Shown here: in pieces, positions 8,478-17,472 of the stretch
Numbering within the stretch: position 1 is the stretch's first letter
How the letters are laid out: every line of letters begins with the position of its first letter
NCBI GenBank assembly: GCA_944331935.1
Contig: CALVIV010000011.1
Location: 1-37,821, forward strand
Origin: an uncultured Bacilli bacterium
GTDB taxonomy: Bacteria; Bacillota_I; Bacilli_A; RF39; UBA660
Length of the DNA: 37,821 nt
Direction of reading: 5' to 3'
The notes under the pieces: model-generated
What the model saw: the letters and a program-made list of their open reading frames with translations, nothing else
What the model was told of the DNA's origin: nothing
Database searches by the model: none
Program-made: the position numbers and the translations under genes

Positions 8478-9413
8478 ATGACAATAGATGGATTAAATAA
8501 GTTAAAAAAAGGTTCTTATCTTGTGTTATTACCTGATGCTGATTATGATATAAAGGATAGTGTAGAGTATACTTTTGATAATGTTATTTATTTGAATTTT
8601 GAACTAAGTGAAGATGATGCTAATAAAATTGTTGATTTTGTTAATAATAAAGGTAGTAAGTTAATAATTTTTGATTGGTTTGAAGGTTATCGTTTAATCT
8701 TACCTTATATTAGTAAAAAAAGAGAAATTAAATTTGTTTATAAAAATAATTTGGCTCAATTAACAAATAGCGGTGTAAGGGGGACTTACACAAGAATTAT
8801 GGAGTTTTATGATCGTAACATAATAAAAGAAATTGCTTGTCTTGATAAAGCAACTAGTGAAGTGTTAAAAAAAGCTGGATATAGAGCAAGTCATCTTTTG
8901 TTAGATGTTAAAACAAAATCTAGAAAAAAAACTTTAGAAAAATCTATTGGTTTAATAGGAGATGATTATAATCCTAATCATAATACTTATAATCAATTAA
9001 GTGCTTTAAAACTAATAGATTATGATTATTGTAAAATAGTTCCTAATATGCCTGCGACTAAACATTTTATTGATTTCTTTGAAATAAAAGCTAAAGAAGT
9101 TAGTAATACGGAAGAGGCTCTTATTGATAATGAGATTAATTTATATTGTAATTTTACATTTAATAATATGGAATTAATATTAAAAAGTTTAGATTTAGGT
9201 ATCCCTTGTTTATTGGGTAATATAGATATTTTTGATGATTATCCAAACTTAAAGAAGTATTTAGTTTTAGATAGTGATGATGATATTGGTGAGATTTCTA
9301 ATAAGATAAATTGCATTAGAGAAAATAGAGATGCTATTTTAAAAGAATATGACAAATATAGAAAAGAGTATATCAAAATATTTAATGAATTAAAGGGAAA
9401 ATTTTTAAAATAA
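8478..9413 (+). CDS. GT-B-like glycosyltransferase relative, divergent
   Basis: A 311-residue protein without a signal or membrane helix. I recognise no named family directly, but its last ~100 residues parallel the end of the preceding protein: SLDLGIPCLLGNIDIFDDYP then LKKYLVL and a helix with IRENRDAILKEY, against FEVGVPCISGNNHHYFKN, LKDYIVL and LDNKDKVMEWYKEW. This suggests a common GT-B C-terminal lobe. The E..P..E pattern of the neighbour is replaced here (FTFNNMELILKS), so catalysis is less certain. The gene follows its neighbour by 9 bases with AGGAGG before the ATG, so it is surely expressed in the operon. It could be a partner subunit or a separate transferase. Confidence 0.65.
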   Translation: MTIDGLNKLKKGSYLVLLPDADYDIKDSVEYTFDNVIYLNFELSEDDANKIVDFVNNKGSKLIIFDWFEGYRLILPYISKKREIKFVYKNNLAQLTNSGVRGTYTRIMEFYDRNIIKEIACLDKATSEVLKKAGYRASHLLLDVKTKSRKKTLEKSIGLIGDDYNPNHNTYNQLSALKLIDYDYCKIVPNMPATKHFIDFFEIKAKEVSNTEEALIDNEINLYCNFTFNNMELILKSLDLGIPCLLGNIDIFDDYPNLKKYLVLDSDDDIGEISNKINCIRENRDAILKEYDKYRKEYIKIFNELKGKFLK

Positions 9414-9424
9414 GGATGATTAAT

Positions 9425-10597
9425 ATGAAATATGGATTATTATACTACAAAGATACAGATAATATAGGTGATGATATTCAGACATATGCTCAAGAAAGAT
9501 TTCTTCCAAAAGTGGATTATTTAATAGACAGAGAAAATTTAGAATCTTTTGTTCCTAATAAAAAAGAAAAAGTAAAATTGATTATGAATGCTTGGTATAT
9601 TCATGATATCTTTAATTTTGATATATCTCCTTATATTGAACCTTTATATATATCAATGTTTTTAAAGAAGGTTCCATATGAGGGAGGAATTACAATTGGT
9701 ACTGATTATCTTAACACCAATATTTTGGAAAGCTTTAAGAAGTATGGACCGGTAGGGACACGTGATATACATACAAAAAAAATATTGGATAAGTTGGAAG
9801 TGCCAAATTATTTTTCTGGTTGTATGACTTTAACACTAAATAAGTTTGAAGGTGTGAAACAGGAAGATTATATCGTAGTAGTTGGTTTAAATGATAAAGA
9901 GATTAATTATATTAAGAAAAAAACTAAACGTAAGGTAATTAAATTTGTTCAGGATGTAAAAAAAGGAAGTTTTTCTAATGAGTCTTGGGATGAAAGAAAG
10001 AAGAGAGTAGAAGATACTTTAAAACTATATCAGGGTGCTCATATGGTAATTACAACTAAACTTCATTGTTCGTTGCCTTGTTTAGCTTTAGGGACACCAG
10101 TATTACTTTTATATGATACTTCTTTTGCAGAAAATAAAGATAGAATTGGGACATTTTTATATTATTTGAATTATATTAATAGAGAAGACTTTTTTACATC
10201 TAATATAGATTTTGAAAACCCTAAGAAAAATTCTTCAAAATATTTAGAGTTAAGCAAAAAGTTAGAAGATAGATGCATAAAGTTTGTTAAAGAAGACAGT
10301 AAAATTAATAATGTTTTACCTAGTATTGAAGATTATAAAGAATATTTATATAGAAGTAGAAATATGCGGACTCTTCCAGTTAACTTATTGAAAAAATTAC
10401 AGTATATTTATGAGAAAGAGTGTTTTAAGAGTGCTAAGATGCATGATAATATAGAAGAGCTCCAATATAAATATAAACATTTGAAAGAAGACTATGATAG
10501 AATTATAGAAGAAAATAAATATTTAGATAGTAGATTAAATAAAACTTTGGATTTTAGAATTAGAAAAATTATAAAGAAACTCTTAAAACGGAAATAA
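9425..10597 (+). CDS. Polysaccharide pyruvyl transferase family protein
   Basis: About 390 residues. The start DTDNIGDDIQTYAQ and the later VGTRDIHTKKIL, FSGCMTLTL and TTKLHCSLPCLALGTPVLLL are the recurring blocks of the polysaccharide pyruvyl transferase (CsaB-like) family, which adds ketal-linked pyruvate from phosphoenolpyruvate to sugars of surface polymers. The LHCSLPCLALGTPV block carries the family His. The C-terminal ~60 residues form a coiled coil and a strongly basic tail, like the polymerase at 1911. An ATG at 9416 lies inside the Shine-Dalgarno region AAGGATGA, so I prefer the ATG at 9425. Pyruvylation would add negative charge or create a binding site for wall proteins. Confidence 0.85.
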   Translation: MKYGLLYYKDTDNIGDDIQTYAQERFLPKVDYLIDRENLESFVPNKKEKVKLIMNAWYIHDIFNFDISPYIEPLYISMFLKKVPYEGGITIGTDYLNTNILESFKKYGPVGTRDIHTKKILDKLEVPNYFSGCMTLTLNKFEGVKQEDYIVVVGLNDKEINYIKKKTKRKVIKFVQDVKKGSFSNESWDERKKRVEDTLKLYQGAHMVITTKLHCSLPCLALGTPVLLLYDTSFAENKDRIGTFLYYLNYINREDFFTSNIDFENPKKNSSKYLELSKKLEDRCIKFVKEDSKINNVLPSIEDYKEYLYRSRNMRTLPVNLLKKLQYIYEKECFKSAKMHDNIEELQYKYKHLKEDYDRIIEENKYLDSRLNKTLDFRIRKIIKKLLKRK

Positions 10598-10614
10598 TAG
10601 AGAGGTTAGTTGTT

Positions 10615-12720
10615 ATGAAAAAAAATAAATTTTGTATTATAAATTTAATTATTATAATTTTATTATTTTTATTGATGTTATTTAAACAAATTGTGTTTAA
10701 CACTAAAATAAATTATTTTGATTATGGATTAAGTTTTTTATTAACTTTAGTTTTCTTTTTTTTGAATATTAGTTTTTTAAAAAAAGAACAAAGGTTTTAT
10801 AATATTATTAACTGTGTTTTAATTGTTAATTCCTTATTGGCTTTACTTTTTAACTCATATAGCAGTAGTGGTTTTCTTTTACTTTATGCTTTTATTTTGT
10901 TAATTACCTTTGCTTGTATGATTAAAACTAATTTTAGATTTGAAATTTCTTTAGTTATTTCTATATCAATTTTAATTTTTAGTTTTATTATTTTAGGACT
11001 TTTAAATATTTTATCTATATCATTAATTTTTTTACTTATTGTATCGTTAGCTTTATTATATTATATTTATCATAATAGTAACTCTTTCTTTGAAAAGATA
11101 AAAACTATTGATATAAGAACAATTATTATTTTTTCAATTTTATTTTTAATCGCAATTTTAGGTGGAGTAGGTAGATATGTTCATTCATATGATGAGTATT
11201 CTTATTGGGCTTATGCTGCTAAAATTGCTATTAATGAGGATTCTTTATATGCTGTTATCAGTAATTTAGGTGCTACTAGAGCTTATCCACCTGTTTCTAC
11301 TATTTGGCACTATATAGTAAGTGTGTTTAGTGGATATAGTGAACCTAATTTATATATTGGTTTATCTATTTTAACTTTTATTTATCTTATGCCTATTTTT
11401 ATGTATATTATAAATAAAAAAAGTTTTACAATAGTTGTCTTTTTATTGGCAGCAGTATTTTTTCCTTTAATATTTAATGGTTCTATTACTTATACTTTGT
11501 TATATGTTGATTTGTTATTGGGAGTATTATGTGGGTGTGCCATTATATTAGAACATTATTGTAGAAATAACAACTTGAAAAGATGGCCTGTTATTTTAAT
11601 CTTATTAATTATAACTATGTTAAAAGCAAATGGTTTTGTTTTTTCATTGTCTTTGTTGTTATTATTTTATTTAAGGGAATTATCTACAAAAAAATTATCA
11701 TTAAAAAATATATGGAATACATTTTTACGATATATTTTGCCTGGCATTCTTATTTTAGTATTCTTTATAGCATGGAGATTATTTGCAAGTTCTTCTATTA
11801 TAGAATCTATTGCATATGATTATTCTTTAATGCCAGATACTTTAAAGCCTGATTTATTACCAAAATTAGAACCACAATTTATGCTTAATTTTTATAATAG
11901 TGTTTTATCATCTATTGATGAGACTATAGTTTATGGTTTTATTAGTATTCCTTTATTTGCTTATTTAATTGTTACTTTTTATCTAATTTATAGAGTTGAT
12001 TTTAAAGAAAGTAAAGTTAAAAATGCATTTTGTTTTCTTTTACCATATATTGTTTCTTATGCAGTTTTCTTCTGTCTGACTGCTTTATCATTGTTTGTAA
12101 TGTTTTCTAAATATGAAGCATCAACTCTTGCTTCTTTTGGGAGATATTTAGCACCTATAAATATAGCATTTATGATTTATGTATTATATAGATTAAGTAG
12201 TAGTAAAGAGGTTACAACTATTCATATTTTATCTATTTCTCTTATAGTGTTGGTAGGTTTTTCTAATATTACTTATTTTCTAACTGATATAAAAGCGAGA
12301 AGGGAAACTATGCATATAAGTGAAGCTAGACAGAGTGATTTTGCAATAATAAATGAGAAAACTAGTGAAGATTCAAAAATATTTGTTATTAATCAAAGTG
12401 ATGAGAATTCTATAATGCCTTTATGGTATGCTAGGTATTATACTTATCCTAGAATCGTTAATTCTAATCCTTATGCTATTACTTGGAAAATTAAAACTCC
12501 TTCTAATGAATGGGATTTGCAAGACTGGGGGTTAACTAAAAAGACATTTATTGATCATTTGATAGATTATGATTTTGATTATGTGTTCTTTTATAGTATG
12601 ACTGATGAATTGTCTGATTTGTTTAGTAATAATGTAGAAGATGAAAATTATTTAAAAGAATACAAATTATTTAAAATAGAAAATAAACAACAACATTTTT
12701 GGTTAGAACCTGTAAAATAA
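10615..12720 (+). CDS. Multi-pass membrane protein, probable GT-C-fold glycosyltransferase
   Basis: A 701-residue protein with more than ten hydrophobic helices and a soluble C-terminal part from about residue 560. After a long run of helices, an outside loop reads GRYVHSYDEYSYWAYAAK (D193/E194), then AYPPVSTIWHY. An acidic pair in the first large external loop followed by a YPP-like element is the usual arrangement in GT-C enzymes that use polyprenyl-phosphate sugars. The exact family is not recognised. It follows the pyruvyl transferase by 17 bases and precedes a DUF2142 protein. It is likely to modify the polymer outside the membrane; this is inference from topology and context. Confidence 0.65.
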   Translation: MKKNKFCIINLIIIILLFLLMLFKQIVFNTKINYFDYGLSFLLTLVFFFLNISFLKKEQRFYNIINCVLIVNSLLALLFNSYSSSGFLLLYAFILLITFACMIKTNFRFEISLVISISILIFSFIILGLLNILSISLIFLLIVSLALLYYIYHNSNSFFEKIKTIDIRTIIIFSILFLIAILGGVGRYVHSYDEYSYWAYAAKIAINEDSLYAVISNLGATRAYPPVSTIWHYIVSVFSGYSEPNLYIGLSILTFIYLMPIFMYIINKKSFTIVVFLLAAVFFPLIFNGSITYTLLYVDLLLGVLCGCAIILEHYCRNNNLKRWPVILILLIITMLKANGFVFSLSLLLLFYLRELSTKKLSLKNIWNTFLRYILPGILILVFFIAWRLFASSSIIESIAYDYSLMPDTLKPDLLPKLEPQFMLNFYNSVLSSIDETIVYGFISIPLFAYLIVTFYLIYRVDFKESKVKNAFCFLLPYIVSYAVFFCLTALSLFVMFSKYEASTLASFGRYLAPINIAFMIYVLYRLSSSKEVTTIHILSISLIVLVGFSNITYFLTDIKARRETMHISEARQSDFAIINEKTSEDSKIFVINQSDENSIMPLWYARYYTYPRIVNSNPYAITWKIKTPSNEWDLQDWGLTKKTFIDHLIDYDFDYVFFYSMTDELSDLFSNNVEDENYLKEYKLFKIENKQQHFWLEPVK

Positions 12721-12776
12721 GTTAATTTGCGATGAATAGAAAAATTATGCTTATCTTAAATTATGGGAGGTAAAAT

Positions 12777-14312
12777 ATGAAAATTTTCAAAAAAATAAGT
12801 TATAAAAAATTTATTTTACCAATTATTGTAATTTTATGTGAGATTTTTATATATTTTCAAATGATTTATAAAAATGAAAATATAACTTTAAAGTATCAAC
12901 TTGTTTTTTTTGCTGTTTGTATTATTTCTAATATTGGCGCACTAATAGTTTTTAACTTTTTGAAAAAAAATCATAATTTAAAAATAGAGAAATTATTTTT
13001 AATTATTGCCTCAATATATGGAGGTATATATTTAATTTTTATACCTGCTCTTTTGGGGACGGACGAATTACCTCATTTTTTAAGGCCATATCAAATTTCG
13101 GTTGGTGATGTTGTTGTAGCAAATCCAGAAAAAAATGAAACTAAATTACCTAAAGCTATTGGGGATTTTGTTGGAGAAAAAGTTATTGCTAATCGTTATA
13201 CTGAAAAATATATATTAGGTGGTACTGATTATAGCGATAATATTCCTTTGTGGAATGGTGATGTTACTTCTATTGATTATTCACCACTTCCTTATGTTCC
13301 ACAAATAATTGGATTTTTCCTCTCTAAGATATTTCAATTAAGTCCATTGCTAATATTATATATAGTGCGATTATGTAATTTTGTTACTTGGTTGGCATTA
13401 GGCTATGTTGGTTTTAAATTATTACCTGTAAAGAAAGTATTTGCTCTTGTTTTATATACATCTCCAGCTATATTATCTTTAGTTAGTACTTGTAGTGCAG
13501 ATGTTTTTTCTTTAGGATTATTCTTTGTGTTCATTTCATACATTTTAAATTTAATTCATAATAAAAGAGAATTTAACAGAAAAGACTTTTTGATACTTAG
13601 TTTAATTTCTATAGCATTTTCTACATATAAAATTTTTTATGTTCTGTATGTTTTGTTATTATTTTTGATTCCTAAGGAATGTTTTAATAATAGTACAAAA
13701 AAGAAACTTGCAAATCTGCTTCCAATTATTTTTGTTTCTTTTATTATAGATTTTGTTTGGTTTATGTTATCAGCAGTGAGCCATGTAGGTAACGAAACAG
13801 TTCAAAAACAAATTGAATTTATTTTAACATATCCTTTCAAGTATATTTTTATTTTTATAAATACTTTTATTGATTCAATTGTAAGCAAATATTTTGTTAA
13901 TATTACAGCTGGTAATGGAATGTGTTATGGTTTGGCAAGAATTAATCAGTTATTTATATATGCTTATAGTGGTTGTTTTGTTGCTTCATATTTTTATGAT
14001 AATAAAAAAGTAAAGATGGGTAAGTATAGTAAAATATTAATTATTTTTGTAAGTTTAGCCATTGTTGGATTGGTTTCAACAACATTGTATTTGGACTGGA
14101 CAAGTTCTAAATTAGGTGTGGGATCTCTCAAAATTATTGGAGTTCAAGCAAGATATTTTTGGATACTTTTAATTCCTATTGCATGTATTTTACCTAATTA
14201 TAAAAGCCATTTAAAAAATGAAAAAAAACTTATTAAATTTACAACAATTTTAAATACAATAATATTGGTAAATACTATAAGTTCTTTGTTGTTAGCAGTA
14301 TTTCCTAAATAA
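12777..14312 (+). CDS. DUF2142-family membrane protein, GT-C-like
   Basis: A 511-residue polytopic protein. The loop after the third helix reads LGTDELPHFLRPYQISVGDV, the characteristic (P/T)DE..Hf.r.yq.s.G pattern of DUF2142, followed by SPLPYVPQIIGFFLS. The Asp-Glu and His are the likely functional residues. DUF2142 proteins are found in polysaccharide gene clusters and are thought to be GT-C glycosyltransferases, though none is proven here. GGGAGG lies 8 bases before the ATG. A strong terminator 22 bases after the stop ends this transcription unit. Confidence 0.8.
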   Translation: MKIFKKISYKKFILPIIVILCEIFIYFQMIYKNENITLKYQLVFFAVCIISNIGALIVFNFLKKNHNLKIEKLFLIIASIYGGIYLIFIPALLGTDELPHFLRPYQISVGDVVVANPEKNETKLPKAIGDFVGEKVIANRYTEKYILGGTDYSDNIPLWNGDVTSIDYSPLPYVPQIIGFFLSKIFQLSPLLILYIVRLCNFVTWLALGYVGFKLLPVKKVFALVLYTSPAILSLVSTCSADVFSLGLFFVFISYILNLIHNKREFNRKDFLILSLISIAFSTYKIFYVLYVLLLFLIPKECFNNSTKKKLANLLPIIFVSFIIDFVWFMLSAVSHVGNETVQKQIEFILTYPFKYIFIFINTFIDSIVSKYFVNITAGNGMCYGLARINQLFIYAYSGCFVASYFYDNKKVKMGKYSKILIIFVSLAIVGLVSTTLYLDWTSSKLGVGSLKIIGVQARYFWILLIPIACILPNYKSHLKNEKKLIKFTTILNTIILVNTISSLLLAVFPK

Positions 14313-14334
14313 TACTAATAAAACATTAACTAAT

Positions 14335-14369
14335 AAAACAGTTTATGTTGCTAATAAACTGTTTTTATT
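14335..14369 (+). terminator. Rho-independent terminator ending the first polymer operon
   Basis: A perfect 12-bp stem, 14335-14346 (AAAACAGTTTAT) with 14354-14365, a 7-base loop and a T-rich tail (TTTTTATTG). It lies just behind the DUF2142 gene. Confidence 0.88.
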
Positions 14370-14523
14370 GTATACTTTAATTGGTGATAATATGACAAAA
14401 AAAGATATACTTTATGACGATATTTTGTAATTAATAATTGTTCTCGTGATAGATTGTTGATATTGTAATTTGTTCTAGATATTTAAACAATATGCTAAAA
14501 TGGAAATTTGTTCTTAGTTTCCT

Positions 14524-14708
14524 AATGCTAATTTAGTTATTGAATTTCACGTAATGATTATAAAATATCAGAAATACCAGTCAAAATTCGACTTAGAGAA
14601 TTATGGGAGAGAGCGGGTATTATTAAATCAATTAAGTATATGATTAATATGCTTTATATAATGTTCTTTATATTAATAATTTTTTCTAAGAAGAAGGTGA
14701 ATGACTAA
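14524..14708 (+). pseudogene. Remnant of a GT2 (dolichyl-phosphate-type) glycosyltransferase
   Basis: Only the C-terminal part of a GT2 gene can be read. From 14524, one frame gives NANLVIEFHVMIIK; the next frame, from 14550 to the TAA at 14706, gives DYKISEIPVKIRLRE and then KSIKYMINMLYIMFFILI. The E-hydrophobic-F followed by G/DYKI.EIPV and R.RE and a closing membrane helix is the end of GtrB/DPM1-like transferases that charge undecaprenyl phosphate with a sugar. The frame change around 14545-14555 and the lack of any N-terminal half in 14370-14523 show it is broken. It ends in TAATG with the DUF2304 remnant, the layout of an intact pair. Confidence 0.75.
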
Positions 14709-14877
14709 TGAATAATATTTATTTCGCTATAACAGCTATTTTATGTATTATCTATATAAGTAGTGTAGTTAGAAAACTTAAGTTCTCTTTTAAGGAAAGT
14801 TTTTTTGGATTATAGCAGCATTTCTTATGTTATTTTTGTCAATGTTTTCATATTCACTAGACTTTATTGCTAAATAA
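14708..14877 (+). pseudogene. DUF2304-like small membrane protein, frameshifted
   Basis: The ATG at 14708 overlaps the GT2 remnant's stop. The frame reads MNNIYFAITAILCIIY, then SSVVRKLKFSFKESFF, and hits TAG at 14813. Adding one T to the seven-T run at about 14800-14806 restores WIIAAFLMLFLSMFSYSLDF up to the TAA at 14875, the expected second helix of DUF2304 proteins, which accompany GT2 enzymes of this type. Even so corrected the protein would be only ~56 residues, shorter than the family norm, so it also lacks its C-terminus. The bases 14370-14523 hold nothing else recognisable beyond a 12-codon ORF. Confidence 0.7.
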
Positions 14878-14914
14878 CAAGAAAAATATGTAATAAGATA
14901 GAAGGAGAAAGAAG

Positions 14915-16045
14915 ATGAAAAAAACTAAAAAAACTATTGCTTTCTTTAATGGCTTTTTTATTCCTCATTTAGGTGGTGTTGAAAGATATACAAGTAAAGT
15001 AATAGAGATATTAAAAAAAGATTATAATATTATCATAATTACTACTAATGATAATAATTATCCTAGTAAAGAAGAGTTAGAGGGGATTAAAGTTTATCGT
15101 CTACCAGTTTATTCTTTATGTAAAAATCGTTATCCATTTTTACATAAAAACAAGGAATATAAGGAATTGTTAGAAGATATAAGAAAAGAAAAAATTGACT
15201 ATGTTATATGTAATACAAGATATTATCAAACTAGTATTTTAGGTGCTGTAATTAGTAAAGAGAAAAAGTGTTCTTTGTATATTATTGATCATAGTAGTAA
15301 TCATATAAGTATAGGTAATAAAGTTCTTGATTACTTTGGCTCTTTATATGAACATTATTTAACAAATAAAATAAAAAAATATAATCCTAAATTTTATGGT
15401 GTATCTAAAAGATGTAATAAGTGGTTAAATCATTTTGATATTAAAGCTAGTGGAGTATTTTATAATGCTATAGATGATAAAGTTTATGATGAATTTTATC
15501 AGCCAATTGATAATGGTAATAAAGTTGTGATAAGTTATATTGGAAGAATTATTAAAGAAAAGGGAATTTTAAATTTACTTAATGCTTTTAATGAGGTAAA
15601 GAAAAATCATTCTAATATAGAACTTTATATAGCAGGAGATGGGCCTTTATTGGATAATTTAAAAAGAGAATATACTGATTCTAGTATTCATTTTTTAGGA
15701 AAGTTAAATTATGAAGAAGTAATGAACCTATGTGTTAAAACAGATATTTTTGTTCATCCTTCTATGTACCCTGAGGGCTTACCTACATCAATTTTAGAAG
15801 CTGGAGTTATGAAATGTGCTGTTGTCGCAACTGATCGTGGAGGTACAAAGGAAGTAATAAATAATAATGTAGGTTTGATTGTAGAAGAGAATGTAGAAGA
15901 TTTGGTTAAAAAGTTAGATTTTCTTTTAAATAATCGTGATAAGATGAATGAATTAAAAGAAAATATTCATAACCGCATTATTCAAAATTTTACTTGGAAA
16001 CAGACTGCAAAAGCAATAGAAAAGGAGTTAGAAAATGAAAGATAA
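14915..16045 (+). CDS. GT4-family glycosyltransferase
   Basis: A 376-residue GT-B enzyme of family GT4. The N-terminal lobe has FIPHLGGVERYTSKV; the C-terminal lobe has YIGRIIKEKGILNLL, IAGDGPLLDNL and the EX7E motif in EGLPTSILEAGVMK. It transfers a sugar from a nucleotide sugar to a lipid-linked or growing polymer on the cytoplasmic side, with retention of configuration. AGGAGA precedes the ATG. It overlaps the oxidoreductase by 11 bases and begins a second small operon (GT4, oxidoreductase, DMT carrier) after the decayed gene pair. Donor and acceptor are unknown. Confidence 0.92.
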   Translation: MKKTKKTIAFFNGFFIPHLGGVERYTSKVIEILKKDYNIIIITTNDNNYPSKEELEGIKVYRLPVYSLCKNRYPFLHKNKEYKELLEDIRKEKIDYVICNTRYYQTSILGAVISKEKKCSLYIIDHSSNHISIGNKVLDYFGSLYEHYLTNKIKKYNPKFYGVSKRCNKWLNHFDIKASGVFYNAIDDKVYDEFYQPIDNGNKVVISYIGRIIKEKGILNLLNAFNEVKKNHSNIELYIAGDGPLLDNLKREYTDSSIHFLGKLNYEEVMNLCVKTDIFVHPSMYPEGLPTSILEAGVMKCAVVATDRGGTKEVINNNVGLIVEENVEDLVKKLDFLLNNRDKMNELKENIHNRIIQNFTWKQTAKAIEKELENER

Positions 16046-17108
16046 TAATAAAGTAATAAATGTATGTATAATAGGTGGAGGAAATATTTCTAATACAAGA
16101 CATATTCCTGCCTTAAGAAAATTAAAAAATGTAAATATAGTAGGAGTAATTAGTGATGTTCAAGGTAAACTTGATTCAACATGTGAAAAACACAATATAA
16201 AACATGGACTTTTAGTAAATGACCCTAAAAATGATATAGAAAAAGTAAGAAAATGTGATTGGTTTAAAGAGGTAGATGCTGTAGTAATTGGGACACCACC
16301 ACAACAGCATTATCCACTTGCTAAAATGGCTCTTACTCTAAAGAAAGATGTATTAGTAGAAAAACCTATGACAATGAATGTTAAGGAAGCTGATGAATTA
16401 ATCAAATTAGCAAAACAAAATAATTTGATCTTTAATGTAGTTCATAACTTCAATTATACAAGTGGTATGAAGAAAATTAATAAGATAATCGAAGAGAAAA
16501 AATACGGTGAAATTGTATCTATTACTGAAGTTCAATTTACTAATAGGGATAGACGTTTACCAAGTTGGTATAATGAGCTTCCATTGGGCCTTTTTTATGA
16601 TGAAGCAGCTCACTTTATTTATTTGCTAAAACGTCATGGAGGAACTTTAAAAATAGAAAATGTTCATGCAATTTATAATAAAGATAAAAAAGATGCTACA
16701 CCTAGAATGTTAAGTGTAGATGCAATAGCTGGTAAAGTTCCTGTTCATATGTTTTTAAATTTTAACTCTCCAGTTTGTGAGTGGAACTATGTAATTAATT
16801 TTGAGAAAAGGATAATTAATTATGATTTGTTCAGAGATATTATAGTTGATCTTCCAACAGACAATGAACATTATAGTAAAGATATTTTGAAAAATGATTT
16901 GTCTAAAACATTTCAATATTGGGGACGGTTTATAAAAAATGGTTTTAAAATGATTACAGGTAATTTATTATATGGTCATGAAGATATTTTAGAGAAATTT
17001 ATTAATGCAGTAAGAACTAGAGAAGTAGATGAATATATGAGTGGTGAAGCAGGGAGAAGTACAGTAGAATCAATGAATGAAATAGTAGAAAAGGCTAATA
17101 AGAGATAA
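16035..17108 (+). CDS. Gfo/Idh/MocA-family oxidoreductase
   Basis: A 357-residue NAD(P)-dependent sugar oxidoreductase. The Rossmann start is CIIGGGNISNTRHIPALRK, followed by the family EKPMTMNVKEADELIKLAK block with the catalytic-type Lys-Pro and by a C-terminal alpha/beta domain containing DEAAHFIYLLKRHGG, where the His occupies the usual active-site region. Such enzymes oxidise or isomerise (nucleotide) sugars in surface-polymer pathways. Its start is inside the GT4 gene and its stop overlaps the next ATG by one base (TAATG), so all three are translationally coupled. The substrate is probably a sugar used by the neighbouring transferase. Confidence 0.88.
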   Translation: MKDNNKVINVCIIGGGNISNTRHIPALRKLKNVNIVGVISDVQGKLDSTCEKHNIKHGLLVNDPKNDIEKVRKCDWFKEVDAVVIGTPPQQHYPLAKMALTLKKDVLVEKPMTMNVKEADELIKLAKQNNLIFNVVHNFNYTSGMKKINKIIEEKKYGEIVSITEVQFTNRDRRLPSWYNELPLGLFYDEAAHFIYLLKRHGGTLKIENVHAIYNKDKKDATPRMLSVDAIAGKVPVHMFLNFNSPVCEWNYVINFEKRIINYDLFRDIIVDLPTDNEHYSKDILKNDLSKTFQYWGRFIKNGFKMITGNLLYGHEDILEKFINAVRTREVDEYMSGEAGRSTVESMNEIVEKANKR

Positions 17109-17461
17109 TGAATTGGATTTATGTTATATTTTATGTAATTTTTTCCGTTAGTGGTTCTACACTTTTAAAATTTGGTTCTTCTGAATCTGCTAAGGCATTA
17201 TTTACATTACCAATTGTGAATATGCCTATTTCTCTTTTAACTTTTTTAGGCTTTGGCCTTTATGCTTTAAGTTTCTTCTTTTATACTGTTTTACTTAGTA
17301 AATATGATTTATCTATTATTTCGCCATTAACAGTTGGTTTAGTATATGTTCTTTTAATGATTACTGCTTTTGTTTTCTTTAAAGAACAGTTAACTGTTTG
17401 TAAATTAACAGGTTCATCTTTAATACTTTTAGGTATTTTGATGATAATTATAAAAAAATAA
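17108..17461 (+). CDS. Four-helix DMT/EamA (SMR-like) carrier
   Basis: 117 residues with four membrane helices. The ends read YVIFSVSGSTLLKFGS and ISPLTVGLVYVLLMITAFVF, resembling small multidrug-resistance/EamA half-transporters, in which a Gly/Ser-rich first helix and P.....YV..... third/fourth helices recur. Proteins of this size in polysaccharide loci (for example ArnE/ArnF-type) flip polyprenyl-phosphate sugars as dimers. Coupling to a GT4 and an oxidoreductase supports a role in moving a lipid-linked sugar. A drug efflux role cannot be excluded. Confidence 0.75.
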   Translation: MNWIYVIFYVIFSVSGSTLLKFGSSESAKALFTLPIVNMPISLLTFLGFGLYALSFFFYTVLLSKYDLSIISPLTVGLVYVLLMITAFVFFKEQLTVCKLTGSSLILLGILMIIIKK

Positions 17462-17472
17462 GGAGAGTTTTT

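Noticed and set aside
11583-11819. Reading frame inside the GT-C-like gene
   Set aside because: It is in another frame of a continuous 701-residue membrane protein gene and has no ribosome site; other overlapping short frames in the window were discarded for the same reason.
14392-14430. Twelve-codon ORF (MTKKDILYDDIL)
   Set aside because: It is very short, without a ribosome site, directly behind a terminator and in decayed sequence.
14813-14815. TAG read-through or recoding in the DUF2304-like ORF
   Set aside because: A one-base loss in a T-run explains the stop better, and the upstream partner gene is also broken.
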